The notes below the pieces were generated by a model, which saw only the letters and a program-made list of their open reading frames with translations, was not told the origin of the DNA and did no database searches. DNA of 64,000 nucleotides from NCBI RefSeq assembly GCF_031877795.1, contig NC_133955.1, positions 3,596,001 through 3,660,000 of the forward strand, written 5' to 3'. Shown in pieces: positions 38,056-49,200 of the stretch (position 1 is the stretch's first letter; the number at the start of each line of letters is the position of its first letter). The position numbers and the translations under genes were made by a program. Source of the DNA: Strix aluco. Its lineage: Eukaryota > Chordata > Aves > Strigiformes > Strigidae.

Positions 38056-41000
38056 GTAAGGGCTATCCCCTTCCATTTATTCTCTGTCTAAAGAGATTGC
38101 ATTTTGGAGTTGCAAAAGATTTTTTTTTTTTTAAATATCCTTGATCAGTGGTTAATTCCTCAGAATTTTACTTCACTGACTTCTTTAAGAGTGGAAAACA
38201 TGACTAAATTAGCCAGCTCAGAGAAAATAGACTTGATATTGTTATTAAATAAGTCATTGCATCTTACTAATTTGAATTAACAGTAAGCATATCTAATATA
38301 AGAAACAGAAGCGCCCTCCCTAATAAGGCATTTGGGGTTGTTGGTAGATTCTCAAAACACAGAGATGACAGAAAATATTGAATATGGAGAGGATCAGTAC
38401 TGCTGTTGCATGAATAAAAAGCAAGTTGTAGTCACAAAGCTGAGAAATACATTAGGGGGCATAGATGAAGAGCCACCAGGAGGAAATGTTATGCAAAGGC
38501 TTCCTATCAATTTTCTCCCATATCTCAAAAAAAAAATTAAGATGTAATATGGAGGAAATTGAGAGAAATGGGGAAAGAAAACAAAATACTACTTCTTGCA
38601 GTATTGGAGGTCCTTGGAAAGTCTGGCTCTACTCATGAGAGCTTCAGCCCCAATGAAAATAATGGCTCTTTATGAGCTTTTACCAGCATGGTAAAATGCC
38701 CCCTTACCAGGTGACTGTGCAACCCAGAAAGTACATAAAATAACAATATAAGGCATGTGGAATGATTGCTTTGCTTTGCTTTAGAGGAGCTAAAGCAGTC
38801 CTTCCTGAATGCTTTGAAAACCTTTTCCTGGTGGTGTGTTCCTGGAGAAGGCGGCCTTCAAATCTTAAAGAATATCTTAAACAAACATCTGCCTACGAAC
38901 GCCCACCAGCTGGTCTCTGGGAAGCTGCATATCATCCTCACCCGTCTGCATGACTGGAGGTGTGTGGTGGTTTCTGAGTTTGCCTCGAGGGAGGACATCA
39001 TTCAGGTGAGAGCAGCCACAGCCAACCTGCGAGGGGATGAGATTTACTGCCTGTCCCTGCCCCACAGCACCCCCGGGGGCAGCCTGGGGCCTCACAGGAG
39101 TCCATGACTTCTGCCCTTGCCAGCCTCTGAAGCCAGACAGGGTCACAAGCTGAAAATAATAAAAAATCAGCCCTTTTGAATGCTGGCTGAATTATCTACA
39201 GGGCCCTGAGTATACAGGGAGAAAAATGAGGCATTTCACAGGTTGCCTTCCTACTTCTCCAACCCTGGCTGTGGATATCAGACATTGTCTGGTCCGCAGT
39301 CGTCAGTGGTGCCCAGTAACCCAGTGAGTCCCCGTTTGGGGGGGATATAGTATACTTCACATTTGCTGGTAGCCATGGTTAATGATTATGCTAGTAGGTA
39401 TAGTTACCATATGGAAACAATTTCAAGGTCAAGCAAGAAGAACAAACTCCAGTCTCCAAACCCTAGAAAATAGGTAGAACGTCCTGGGCCATAAAGACAA
39501 TATCTGGGATTGTTCTGAGGATGAATTATTTGACAACTTGGCAAAGTGACTATTCGCTTACTCAACTTGGCAACGAAACTAACTTTTGAGTGTCTTAAAG
39601 TGAACTACCTTCATTATAACACTAAAAATCATGCCCACAGGTCAAAAAGACCCCTGCCCAGGTTAAGACCCTTCCCCTGAGCAGGCATAGTAGTAGAAGC
39701 ATTAGGTAAGCCGTATTATGATTGTATGTTAATCACTCACCAATCAGTATCTAATAGGCATGTTCTGGAAAAGTACTAATCTCTTGTTTTTGTGTATAAA
39801 AAGAGCATGAAAACCTGCTGCTGATGTGCTTAATTTGTGGAAAAGTCCACCGAGTACCCAGGCCTGAAGAAATACAGTATCTCTCCTGAGCGTGTTAAGA
39901 TTGGGTTATTGCACGCCAGGCACGAATCCGCTCTTCGGGTAACAAGATGAGTTTCCATTCCCAAGGCAACAGGTTTTCATGGCTCTTTGCTCACCTCTGT
40001 ACTTTGCATCTCATCTACCCACAGGCTGTAGTATGCAGCTGCTTCGTCCCTGTGTATTTTGGATTTTCATTGCCTGTGTACCATGGGGTGGTAAGTAGCC
40101 TTGTGGTCTGGAGACCCCATCCTGGGTCAGGCCAAAGGTCCTTCTAACCTGCATCATTTCTCCAGTCGTGGCATTAAGCCTGTGTATACCTGCATTTTCC
40201 ACCAAAATTGCTCGGTGCTGTGTTCACACAGCGTCTGCAGAGGGAAGAACTCAACTCTGTGCCCCACAGTCTGATCTCACTGCAGATGGAACTGCCCTTC
40301 TCACAGCACCATCCACCCTCAGCCATGGGTGTTAACCCCTCCTGGGGTTAGCTCAACTCCTTTTTGCTGTGCTTTCCCCCAGTTTCATTAAGGGCTAATT
40401 TTTCAGCTGGGAAGGGAGGAGGTGGTGGGTGTAGACCTGGAGCACATGGGACAGTGGTCAGGGCTGTTCCCTGGAAGGGGATCTCTGTAGCCCCAGTACC
40501 TCAGTCTAGTTTGGGACTGGGTAGGGAAGAAACCCCAAATGCATGCACGTGTGACACAGCACTCTTCTCCCTGAAAAGAGCAAGGCTCAGGGTTCCTTGT
40601 TTTCTCTCCTAGCGTTACATTGATGGGGAGCTCAGCATGTGGCGGGCCAACTTCGTGACCCGGACCACGATCACCGTGTCTGGTTTCGCCGGCGAATACG
40701 ACATCTGTCCCAAAGATTGCCCAGCTGCCTTCTTCAATTTCCAAATCTCTGATTGCATTTTACAGATATCAAAAAGAAACATCCACCGCTTACAGAGTAT
40801 TTTTCTGCTTCCCACACAGCAAGTGAGCTGCTTCTACAGGTACCCAGAGCCATGAGACCCCTATAACTGGCCCATCTGCCCCAACTGCCACCTCTCCCCT
40901 GCAGGTTCTGGACCAGCTTTTTACCCATGGCTACCAGGACACAGTCTCCTTCTTAAAAAGACTGAGTAAGTGATTGGGAGTGAGAAGCAGGTAGGTCAGG

Positions 41001-42410
41001 TGCTTCTCCTACAACGCTGGTTTGCTGACAGAAGGTAAGAGATGGTGCCAGTGCACCTAGAGTGACCGGGTCGGAGAGATCCCTGCACCCCTGGCATTGC
41101 CAGGATTACTTCAGTCCCATCTTCTCTGTGGCCTCTCCTGAATCTCCCTTCTCCTCTGATGATGTTAGGTTCCCTCTTCTCTGCCACACTGGGCATGGTA
41201 GAACTTTCCAGGGAATGCAAGTCCCCAAGACTTCAACAGGAGAAGTGTAGGCTTGGGTGCCCTGTCTGGTGCTGGACTGATAACCCACTGATGCACAAGC
41301 AGCAATGTTTGGTGATCCCTGACCCAGGAACCCAACTCAGATTAGCCAGGCACTGTGGTCACCAGTCCCCCCATTTTCCAGTCAACCCTGGTCATGCTGG
41401 AGATCTGGTAGTTGAGCAACAAGCAGTGAGAGCTGGATTCTCTTCTCACCAGGTGCATTTGGAATAAATTACCTTGATGAGGACTTTATGCTTTCATTGG
41501 CATCATGTCATAAAGATGAAGACACTGTGTACTGGAAGCCAGAAACAAGAGTACTTTGCTCCAGAGCCACAGACCCTGAGGATGTCACTGAAGAGAATCC
41601 AGGGACCATCATGGCAGAAGATGAAGAGGAAGCCTCACTCCACCTTCACCACCAGAAAGGTAGAGGACCAGCACTTCCTTTACCCCATCAGTTTTCATTC
41701 GCTAAGTGACACTTGCCCAGGGCTCTCGCTGCCAAAAGAGTCTGTCGGGGTTTTTGCAGTCTCCAGTAGGTGAGAACGTCAGGAATGGGAGAGAGTCCCC
41801 TCTTGGGTCAGTGATTATTAGTGAAGCCTCATGCTGAACTTATTTTGGGTGAGGATTGAGGACTTTGGCTGTGACCAGGTCAGAAGGGCTCTTCAGAGAA
41901 GTAGCTCTATGAAGAAAGCCATTTACTCACCTTGCAAGGTAGTAACAGGTTCTGCCCACACATCATTGCATTGAGGGTGAGGGAAGGAGCAGTGTCTCAA
42001 CGATTAGAGCTGGGTTTGCTGTGCCCATCAAATCAGAATTTCTATTTAGTAACTCTGGTGTGCAGCCATGTGTAAATACTTAAGTGCAAGAAAAGCTTAT
42101 TAGAGCTGCAGGTAAACCTCTACCTGTATTATTTTTAGGCAACAGAAGGCAGGTTTAAATCCAGAACTTCTAGTTTTCTGCAATCCTATGCAAAATAATG
42201 CCCTCTCCCATTTCAGTTTTGACACGGAAAACCGGTGAACCCTCAGCACTTCAGATTCCAGTTTGTCTTATTGTTATTAGCAGAATACAAAGAAGTATGT
42301 GCTGGAGGTGCAACATTTCTTGCAATTTTATTATTTCTTTTCTTTTTCTTTCTGACTCTTTCAACATTTTAGAATTTGTTAGGAAAAATTACACAGCTTT
42401 TCCAACATGA
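37860..42410 (+). CDS. Patatin-like phospholipase, PNPLA1-like copy A (spliced)
   Basis: Exons: 37860-38055, 38785-39005, 40025-40090, 40613-40822, 40905-40965, 41453-41659 and a less certain last exon 42217-42410. The model gives about 384 residues. The patatin fold carries a Ser-Asp dyad. The GASSG box puts the nucleophile at Ser50, and the DG dyad is Asp165-Gly166 in YIDGE. The glycine-rich oxyanion loop is weakened: GCSFLL has Ser19 where active members have Gly. The expected activity is lipid acyl hydrolysis or acyl transfer at membranes or lipid droplets, but the altered loop and DGE instead of DGG make catalysis uncertain. All six main introns keep the phase of copy B (46-54 kb, opposite strand), and exons 3 and 5 keep its exact lengths (66 and 61 bases). 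The start was chosen as the first in-frame ATG before the patatin domain. An AATAAA lies at 42433. The last 64 residues are hydrophobic and do not align with copy B, so the true C-terminus may differ. Confidence 0.8.
38785..39005 (+). CDS. PNPLA copy A exon 2
   Basis: Acceptor 'tgctttgctttag', donor CAG|GTGAGA. It encodes 73 residues including QLVSGKLHIILTRLHDW and SEFASREDIIQ, the family block that precedes the 'CSCF-P-Y' strand. It is four codons shorter than the equivalent exon of copy B. Confidence 0.85.
39340..39944 (+). mobile_element. LTR-like element in intron 2 of copy A
   Basis: Shows the order expected of a retroviral LTR: a CCAAT box ('caccaatcag', about 39739), a TATA box TATAAAAAG (39795-39803), then an R/U5-like stretch ending in GGGTAACA at 39944. 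The 3' end is clear. The 5' end is uncertain (somewhere between about 39.2 and 39.4 kb), and no target duplication was found. No retroviral coding frame is present. It lies in the sense orientation, between exons 2 and 3, with its 3' end about 80 bases from exon 3. Confidence 0.5.
40025..40090 (+). CDS. PNPLA copy A exon 3
   Basis: 66 bases, 22 codons, phase 0 at both ends. It encodes the strand with CSCFVPVYFG. By my count 13 of 22 residues are identical to exon 3 of copy B. Acceptor 'catctacccacag', donor GTG|GTAAGT. Confidence 0.88.
40613..40822 (+). CDS. PNPLA copy A exon 4
   Basis: 70 codons. It starts with RYIDGE (catalytic Asp165) and contains TTITVSGFAGEYDICPKDCP, the conserved core after the dyad. 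Donor CAA|GTGAGC. Confidence 0.88.
40905..40965 (+). CDS. PNPLA copy A exon 5
   Basis: 61 bases, the same size and phase as copy B exon 5. It encodes VLDQLFTHGYQDTVSFLKRL, matching the 'GY-D---FL' helix of PNPLA1/2/3. Donor A|GTAAGT. Confidence 0.88.
41453..41659 (+). CDS. PNPLA copy A exon 6
   Basis: Acceptor 'cttctcaccag'. It encodes 68 residues, beginning AFGINYLDEDF (copy [12 protein letters not shown]), then an acidic linker. Donor AAAG|GTAGAGG, the same heptamer as copy B exon 6. If the exon is not spliced, the frame closes 17 codons further on, at about 41710. Confidence 0.75.
42217..42410 (+). CDS. PNPLA copy A possible last exon
   Basis: A good pyrimidine-rich acceptor ('ccctctcccatttcag') and the correct phase lead into 63 codons ending in TGA at 42408-42410. 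AATAAA follows 22 bases later. The peptide is cysteine- and hydrophobic-rich and shows no clear homology, so splicing at the internal GTATGT (42295) or a different exon remains possible. Confidence 0.4.
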
Positions 42411-42432
42411 TAATTTAAAATGTTACCACATA

Positions 42433-42438
42433 AATAAA
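42433..42438 (+). terminator. Candidate poly-A signal for copy A
   Basis: AATAAA 22 bases after the proposed stop codon. The AT-rich surroundings make chance occurrence possible. Confidence 0.4.
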
Positions 42439-43844
42439 AAGTGAAAAAAGATCCAAATATTGTTCTGCTATATCTAGGAGGATCACACCAAATGAGGAAT
42501 GTAAGAGGGAAAAAACAGGACCATTACCATTCCAGATCTAAAAATAAAAGCCTGAAAAACATAAAATGAAAGCAAAGAAGAGATTTCCATTGATAGCAAG
42601 ACAACTCTACTTATGGGAAGAGACCCACTCTAGGAATGAAGGACACTGTTAGGCTGTACATTTTCCTTCCATACTTGCTTTTTTAAAGGCTTCATCAGTC
42701 TGAACTACATGGGGCTTTTGAGAGCAACATAGTAGGAACCAGGTTCCTTTGGAGGTTGGGCAGGCTCTAGGCTATCAGGAGTCTCAGTGTCTGGTTTGCA
42801 GCTCGGCTGCAACATGTTTCACCAACCTAAGGTCACCTGTGGAAGGAATCAAGACCCATCTGTTAGGCCAGAGAGCAGCCAAGAGGTAAGTCAGTGCTCT
42901 CAGTCTCCAGAGGAGAAGCACATCAAATTTTTCAGTTCTGGGAAGGAAAAGCCTTGATGATTTAGGCCAGGAAAAAGCTATTTTACTGTTTATCTGCACA
43001 ATACTATATCATCATTGGTGTTACCAAATAAGCAAGGGTATAAAACTGGGAACAACTCGCACCTGTTTTCCTGAATAAGTCAGAATATTTCCAAAGGACT
43101 GCTGCTGTGGTAGAACCTGCACACCAGCAAGGCTCAGGCTGGATTAGTAGATTAACCACAAGGTTAATCTTTATCCAGTGCCCACCAGGACGGCTGCACA
43201 AGGAGTTGCACCCTCCTTAGTATCTAGACTAGAAGCAGAGTCTGGCACAAAGCACCTGCAGCCAACAGCCAGAGACACAGGCGGGATTGGACAGAGGTTT
43301 GTTTTCATTTGGGTTGGTTGTGTGGATCGGGCCCCAGAACTCCCATTCCCGCTGGTGGGATCTAGCTTTAGAGAGAGCTGCTGCTGACTTGGGTTGTCTC
43401 CAAACTCTCAGCCCATCCACCTCAGGCTTCACAACTCTGCTGAGTTCAGGGCAGATCAGGGCAAGCAACAGGATGAGGTATAAGGGCAATATTTTAAGGA
43501 TATCAAAACCTACTTGTCCTATTACCCTCTAGACAACAGGAGGGAGAGAAGCAGCCCTGATCAGATATTTGACTCCAGTTTGTTTCACCAGAACTGCCAG
43601 AAGTGTCTGTCAGATTGACCAATATGATTTTACTCCCTTTAGGGCCATGCCAGCCACAGAAGAGCATTTTTGACCCCACTGCTGCCTTTGGCCCCAGTTC
43701 ACATTTTAAAGAGAGAATGAGCAACTTGCAACCCAGCCTGCAGTCAGACACCAAGAGGCACTGAAGAGCACACTGTGACAGCAGTGTCACCAGCACAGGC
43801 AGGGCCACAACCCCCACAGACCCCAGGTGATTCCCATCACCCAC
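42439..43844. other. Space between convergent PNPLA genes
   Basis: No confident exon. A minus-strand frame spanning 43503-44061 stays open across the donor-like site at 43845. Confidence 0.4.
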
Positions 43845-44061
43845 CTTTAAAGGAGGCATTTCAGGCTTGAAAACAGCATCTAGTGCAGCTGGTTTGAGCT
43901 GGGTGCAGTTGGGTTTCCCAACTTGCTTCTCTAAGGGTGAAACCAGCTCCTGCACAAGGTGATTCAAAGAGGTGCCAAACTTTGCCTCTATCCATTGCCT
44001 CTGGCAAAGCCTCCTCTTGCCATTAGGTCCAAGTTCATACAGAGGAGACAGCACCAGGGTG
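43845..44061 (-). CDS. Unassigned exon-like open frame (possible extra 3' exon of copy B)
   Basis: Minus-strand segment bounded by a pyrimidine-rich acceptor (ends ACCAAG, just above 44061) and a donor-like AAAG|GTGGGT at 43845. It is 217 bases, i.e. one base plus 72 codons, starting TLVLSPLYELG. Its phase fits exactly a splice from an alternative donor at the end of copy B exon 8 (AGGAG|GTGAGG, overlapping the proposed stop). No protein family was recognised and no following exon was found, so it may be chance. The open frame continues to 43503 if unspliced. Confidence 0.2.
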
Positions 44062-44986
44062 CTTGGTTGGAAAGATGGGGGATTAAAAAGGCAAAAGCCA
44101 GTGATTTGAATGATGGGTCATTAAATACCTATATCTTAGCACACCTCTGCAGGTTTGGAGCAGGAGAGTTTGGTGCTATGACTATTTTGGTTTGGGTGTT
44201 CCTTGTAGGCTGTTTTTTGTTAAAAGTTCTCAAAGTTTCACTAGCTTCTAATGATCAAGCACCATGCCATGTAGGGGCAGGTGGGATGCGCTGGGTAGTT
44301 CAAATTATGTTCCTGCTTGTGGTTGAGACTTTCAGGCAAATTTAGTGGATTTGTATGACCAATTCCTGTATGAGAATTTTATTTTGGGGATTTTAATTCC
44401 CATTCGAATAGGGATAGTGTAACTGCCTGAGGCTGACTGAAATGGTTATATCCTGCCTGGAGGTGGTGGTGCTTGCTAGGAAGACCAGGAGCCTGGTAGA
44501 AGCGCTGTTGCAGAAGTGAGGCTGTCTGCCTGGGAGGGAAAGCAGAAGTGCAACATGAGCAAAAGCAAGTGAGGGCTGACTAGCCCTGCTCCTGCCCGGG
44601 GAGTGGTGGGTGTCTCTGCTCTCTCCACTTTGGTCCGTGGCAGGAACATAGTCACGGTTCATGAGCTGGTTTTGGCTGGAGGGGTTGAGATGTGAGTAAA
44701 TCCATCCAGGGTGGAAGGAAGACAGGGGTAGGTTTTGATAGATCCAATGCAAATAAGCATCCTGGTCTCTCTTAGCAAGCTCATTGCAGAGATAATATTC
44801 CCAGGTCACTGATTTCAACCAGAGATAGCAGAACATATTATATTAATCTTTCACCAAGCATTAATAGTTAACTTTGAATCTGTTTACATCAATGCAGCCT
44901 TCAGCTATTCCCCACATTCATGCCTGCAGTCTCCAGGGCACTTTGGATGAAACTTCCCTCTGTACCATTTCCCTTTGTGCAGTTAT

Positions 44987-45016
44987 ACAAGCTGTTTATT
45001 CAAATAAACAGCTTGT
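44987..45016. repeat. Perfect 14-bp inverted repeat with AATAAA on both strands
   Basis: ACAAGCTGTTTATT (44987-45000), a 2-base loop CA, then its exact complement (45003-45016). Each arm carries AATAAA on one strand. It lies between the two convergent patatin genes, about 1.1 kb beyond the copy B stop, where a shared bidirectional poly-A region would be expected. Confidence 0.85.
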
Positions 45017-45845
45017 GCTGTTGTGATCCATTTGCCCATTGGGAACCAACAAACGGGGGAGACTCAGATGGGGTAAAGCCAACCCATCAGCCTCTGATGT
45101 GCAAAATGCATTTGGGATGGTTAAGAGTGCTGCCGATTCATTCTATGTACAGACCAGCAACACGGGGTGAGTTTGCCTGGACTGTTTGTACACTGGTTTG
45201 TAGCAGCGAGTTACAGAAAACTGCATGAAAAGAACTAATGTATTTGTGAAATGTCAGCTCTCTTGGTGCAATAGGAATTGCAGTCTGCAAGACTGTGGTA
45301 CTTTGGAGGAGGAGGAGGTTAATCTAGGTTTCTCCATCATTCTCCACAGCTGCAATTTCAGAGGGATCCAAGTGTGTACCTACCTCTGCTGGCAGGAGAA
45401 GCAGGCCTGCGAGGGTGCAGGAAGCTCAAGAATAGGTAATTGGTAAAATAACTTCAGGGAACTGGACAGAAATTAGTCTCTGCCCACTGTGACGCTCCCT
45501 AAGCCTTCTCCCTCTCTCTGTTTTCTGTTTGATGAATCTCTCTGAAAGTTTTTGAGTGGGAGGAAAACACTTAAAATGTGACATTTCCTGGCAAATGCCT
45601 GCCATGTAATCTGCATTAAAGCAGGGGGAGGGATGCTGCTGGTGATCAGCAAGTGGGGAAACTGGTGGCTGGGCTGTACACACATGCAAGTGAAGATCCC
45701 TGGTCTCCCCTGGGCAGGCTGGGGTCTGGTCACAGATGCAGCACTGCAGTGCTTTTCCTCGGCCATCATGGTAAAACAGCTCAGGCCTTGGCACGGAGAC
45801 TGCAGCAGCAGCACTGGAAACAAAATCAGCCGATTTTCCCAAGTG

Positions 45846-45866
45846 AAAAAAAAAAAAAAAAAAAAA
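45846..45866. repeat. Poly-A tract
   Basis: About 21 A bases in the intergenic space just downstream of the copy B stop. Confidence 0.8.
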
Positions 45867-46122
45867 CACCGCAAAAAAAACTCCATAAAAAACAGCCGCC
45901 GTGCTGCTGTCTGAAATGAGCTCTGGTGTCACCCACCGCTTCCCGGGGCAGCAGAACCGCTGGTGTCAGAGAGCCCAGGGCCCATCCAGGGTGGTTACCT
46001 GAGGGAACAAGCTGGTGGTTAGTTGAGTCAGGGGTGATGAACCAGCAGGGTGAGGTCCCCTGGGGTTTCCCTGCTCTGTACCCTGCCCTCCCTCTGCTGA
46101 GGGTTTGCATCCCCCGAGCACC

Positions 46123-46237
46123 TCACCTCCTGGCCATGGCTTTCTTAAGCAAACCAGGCACCATGGTTTGGAGGAGCTTCTGGAACCGTTCTACCATGGA
46201 GCTAATACCTTCCAGCAGCCCCCACAGCTTCTCCAGC
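46123..46237 (-). CDS. PNPLA1: PNPLA1-like copy B exon 8 (last coding)
   Basis: Acceptor 'ttggttttgcag'. It encodes [18 protein letters not shown] and a basic amphipathic end, LLKKAMARR, then TGA at 46125-46123. A donor-like AGGAG|GTGAGG overlaps the stop and would permit a longer alternative product. Confidence 0.65.
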
Positions 46238-49200
46238 CTGCAAAACCAAAATAAACAGGCTGAGTTTAATGACTGGTAAATGCAGTAAAAGCAGGGGGGG
46301 TGCTAATGGTGAATGCACACTGTAATACTCTTTCGTAACGGAGCAATCCTCTGGTGTTCCTGCTAGCCATGCCCACTCTCCCCGAGAGCTTGCCTTCAGG
46401 GAACACCAAATCCCCCTGCGGAGGAAGGGAATGTCACTAAGCCTATTTATGCAGTAGATGTGCAGCAGCTTGCCCTGGTCTGTAGAAAAGGAGGGACTCG
46501 CTGCCAGCCCATGCTGCCCCAGCAGCTCCCCGTGCGTTTCCCACGGAGCTGCCGTGTGAAGGATGCTCCAGCCCCTGGCACAACCCAACGCTGGGCTTGC
46601 AAGGACACCTGCATGCCTCCTGCTAAGCTCGTACTGTGTCCCTCCAGCTGTCTCGCCCTGCTGAAGGCGCAACCACTGGTTTCTGTATCACTCTCAGCTT
46701 CGATGCCTCTATCAAGATGTTCTTACCCCTTCCTGACAAGAGCTGGCAGCCTGTATGGCTGCAACAGGACCTTTGACAGTGGATTCTGCAGTCCGGTCAC
46801 CTGCTCCTTCCTCCACAGAGCCAAGCCTGGGCCCATGAATGACAACACAGAAGTAAATAAAGACCAGTAATTAGAAATAACCCAATAAATGCAAAAATTC
46901 TTCTTGTCCAGCAACTCTTGCTGCAGCTCAGCCTGTAGGTACTGAAGGCCAGGCCAGAATCCAGCCTGAGCTGCTCTTACAAAGCCTCTTTGCAAACAGC
47001 TACTGCAGATCTAGAAATATTTACCATAATAAATAACTCAATAATAAATATGATACTACTTCTCTCAGCAGCCCTCAGTGGTCCCAGCTACCCCCAAAAC
47101 CCAAGATCTGTACCCCAAATCCTCTACCTGGCAGGAAGTAAGGAGTCAGGCGCTGTGGTACCCTTTTGCATAGGCCGGTGCTTCTCCCATTGGATTGTGA
47201 AAAGTCATTTTTCCCACACATGCTGGCGAAGCGAAAATTGCCATCGAAGTAGTTAAAGCCAAAGGCATCTGCGAGACATGGAAAGAAAGGGATGATGTTT
47301 GCATGTGCATCACGTTTCTCGGCTGCACGTCAGGTCTTGGGGTAACACTTAACTGTTCCTGTACAGGAAAAGGGCAGTGTCCTGGTACCCTTGGGAGAAA
47401 ATGTCATTCAACACCTGCAAGGAGAAACACTTGAGGTCACTAAAGAGCCCTCCATCCAGGCACTGGCAGGATCTATCCGAGGCTGTTTGACTGCGCAGGG
47501 TTGGGGTGGCCCATTTGGGAAGGCAACAAGCACAGGTTGGTTTCCAACCACCAAAGCGCCGATCCGTTGCAGATTGTCAAACCAGGGTGGACCCCATCCC
47601 AGATTGGGCCACTCATCAGCAGTGCCCACCAAAAAAAGCACTGCAAAAGCAGTGGGCAATGCCTCCTCGCCTTGAAATCTGATTAATTAATGATGGGATC
47701 GAGCTGCACCTTAAAGTTGGGAGGGCAGGTCCAGCATTAATTTGTTTTAACTAAAATAAAGCTGGGAAGAAGACCTGGTGTGCTTACCATGGTGCTAGGT
47801 GGAAAGAGAGCATAGCTAATCCTGCAGAGGTTTTCTATCGAGATCTGAATGCTGCCGTTGAAGATCTGGTAACAGAAGAAGATAGCGGGGCAATCCCGCG
47901 GACAGATATCAAGCTCTCCCGTGAATGGGGACACAGTGATCACGGCTTCCTCCAAGCTGGAAACAGGCTGCAGGCCGGTGAATCCTCCATCAACGTATCG
48001 CTGAGGGCGAAGAGCAGAGGGAGAGTTTGTCTTGAGGACTGTTACAGCGTGTGTGCGAGGGCAGCATCATGGAGAGGAAGGCAAGAAACTGCAAAAGCAA
48101 CATCTCCTGCCATGAACCAGTCCTGGAATGTCCTCTCTTCCCACTTGCAACTGCATCTCTTCCCACCCCTTGCTCTTTATCATGGCCTTTGCCAGCTCCT
48201 TCTGCTGCCCTGCCCATGGCACCCAGCCACCTCCTCAACCAGGTGCTATAATTCACAGCAGTTATTAAAATAGAAATATAATTATTTTAATTCACAAAGC
48301 TTTACAAAGTTGTGTAAAGCAGTCATTAGCCAATTCAAACATCACTGAATTTACAGCATCGGATAAATTTCAAGTCCTGAGCTCAAGCAGTAGGGCTCCC
48401 GCATTTAATAATTGCCTGCAAATCCCTGGAGGATTATTCACTGGGCAAGGAAAATGTCACTTGCTGTATTCCAAAACGAATCTGAATTTACCACCCACCT
48501 CAGTGGGTTTTGAGGTTGCAAGGACTGCAGCTGATCGAATTAAATGCTCGTGAAATAACAGTGCAGAGGAGCTTCATGCAGCAACACTGCTGAGTTCTGG
48601 GTCGTGCAAACTTCATGCAAAGCCCTGCAGTCTGGGGTAAGCTGGAGACCTGACCTACCAGCCAGGTACAGGCATCCAAGGACTAAATAGGCTCAATCAG
48701 TGCAGCCCAACAAGAGTTAAAGAAAGGTCCTGGCTCTACACCAGCTGCAAATGTGGTATCGGGGCTTTGTGGGCTTTGAAACACCACCAGGTCACGGTGC
48801 ATCAGCTGCTCTGTGGTCCATCTGCACACACTTCCCCCCCACGCTGCTGTGCTCCTCCTTCACTGAGGGTTAGCCACAAGCCAGCCCAAATTTGTTGACT
48901 TCACCACGGTGTTTCGCAGAATATGAGTGTGCACGTGGTTGGGAGAGGATCCTCCCACGAACTTTTGATATTTCAGCCATGCAAGTCTGCACCTGAGCTA
49001 ATGGAATCATCTGCGCTGCAGACAGATCCTGCCCAGGGTAACGGGGTTGTCTGTCAAAGTCCCGAGTGTGGGCATCCCCTCATCTCACTTTGGTGATCTG
49101 CAAGGCGAGGTTTAGTCATCCAGGCTCTGTCTGTAGGCAAAGCAGGAGAGGGCTCTCCAGATGGAAATTCCGCCCAGCTACCATCTTTGGATGGGGTGAA

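Noticed and set aside
42784-42999. Minus-strand frame with an acceptor-like site near 42943, considered as a further copy B exon
   Set aside because: Its phase does not fit the donor at 43845, and no homology is visible.
45473-45932. Minus-strand frames with a phenylalanine run
   Set aside because: The Phe run is the complement of the poly-A tract at 45846-45866; not coding.
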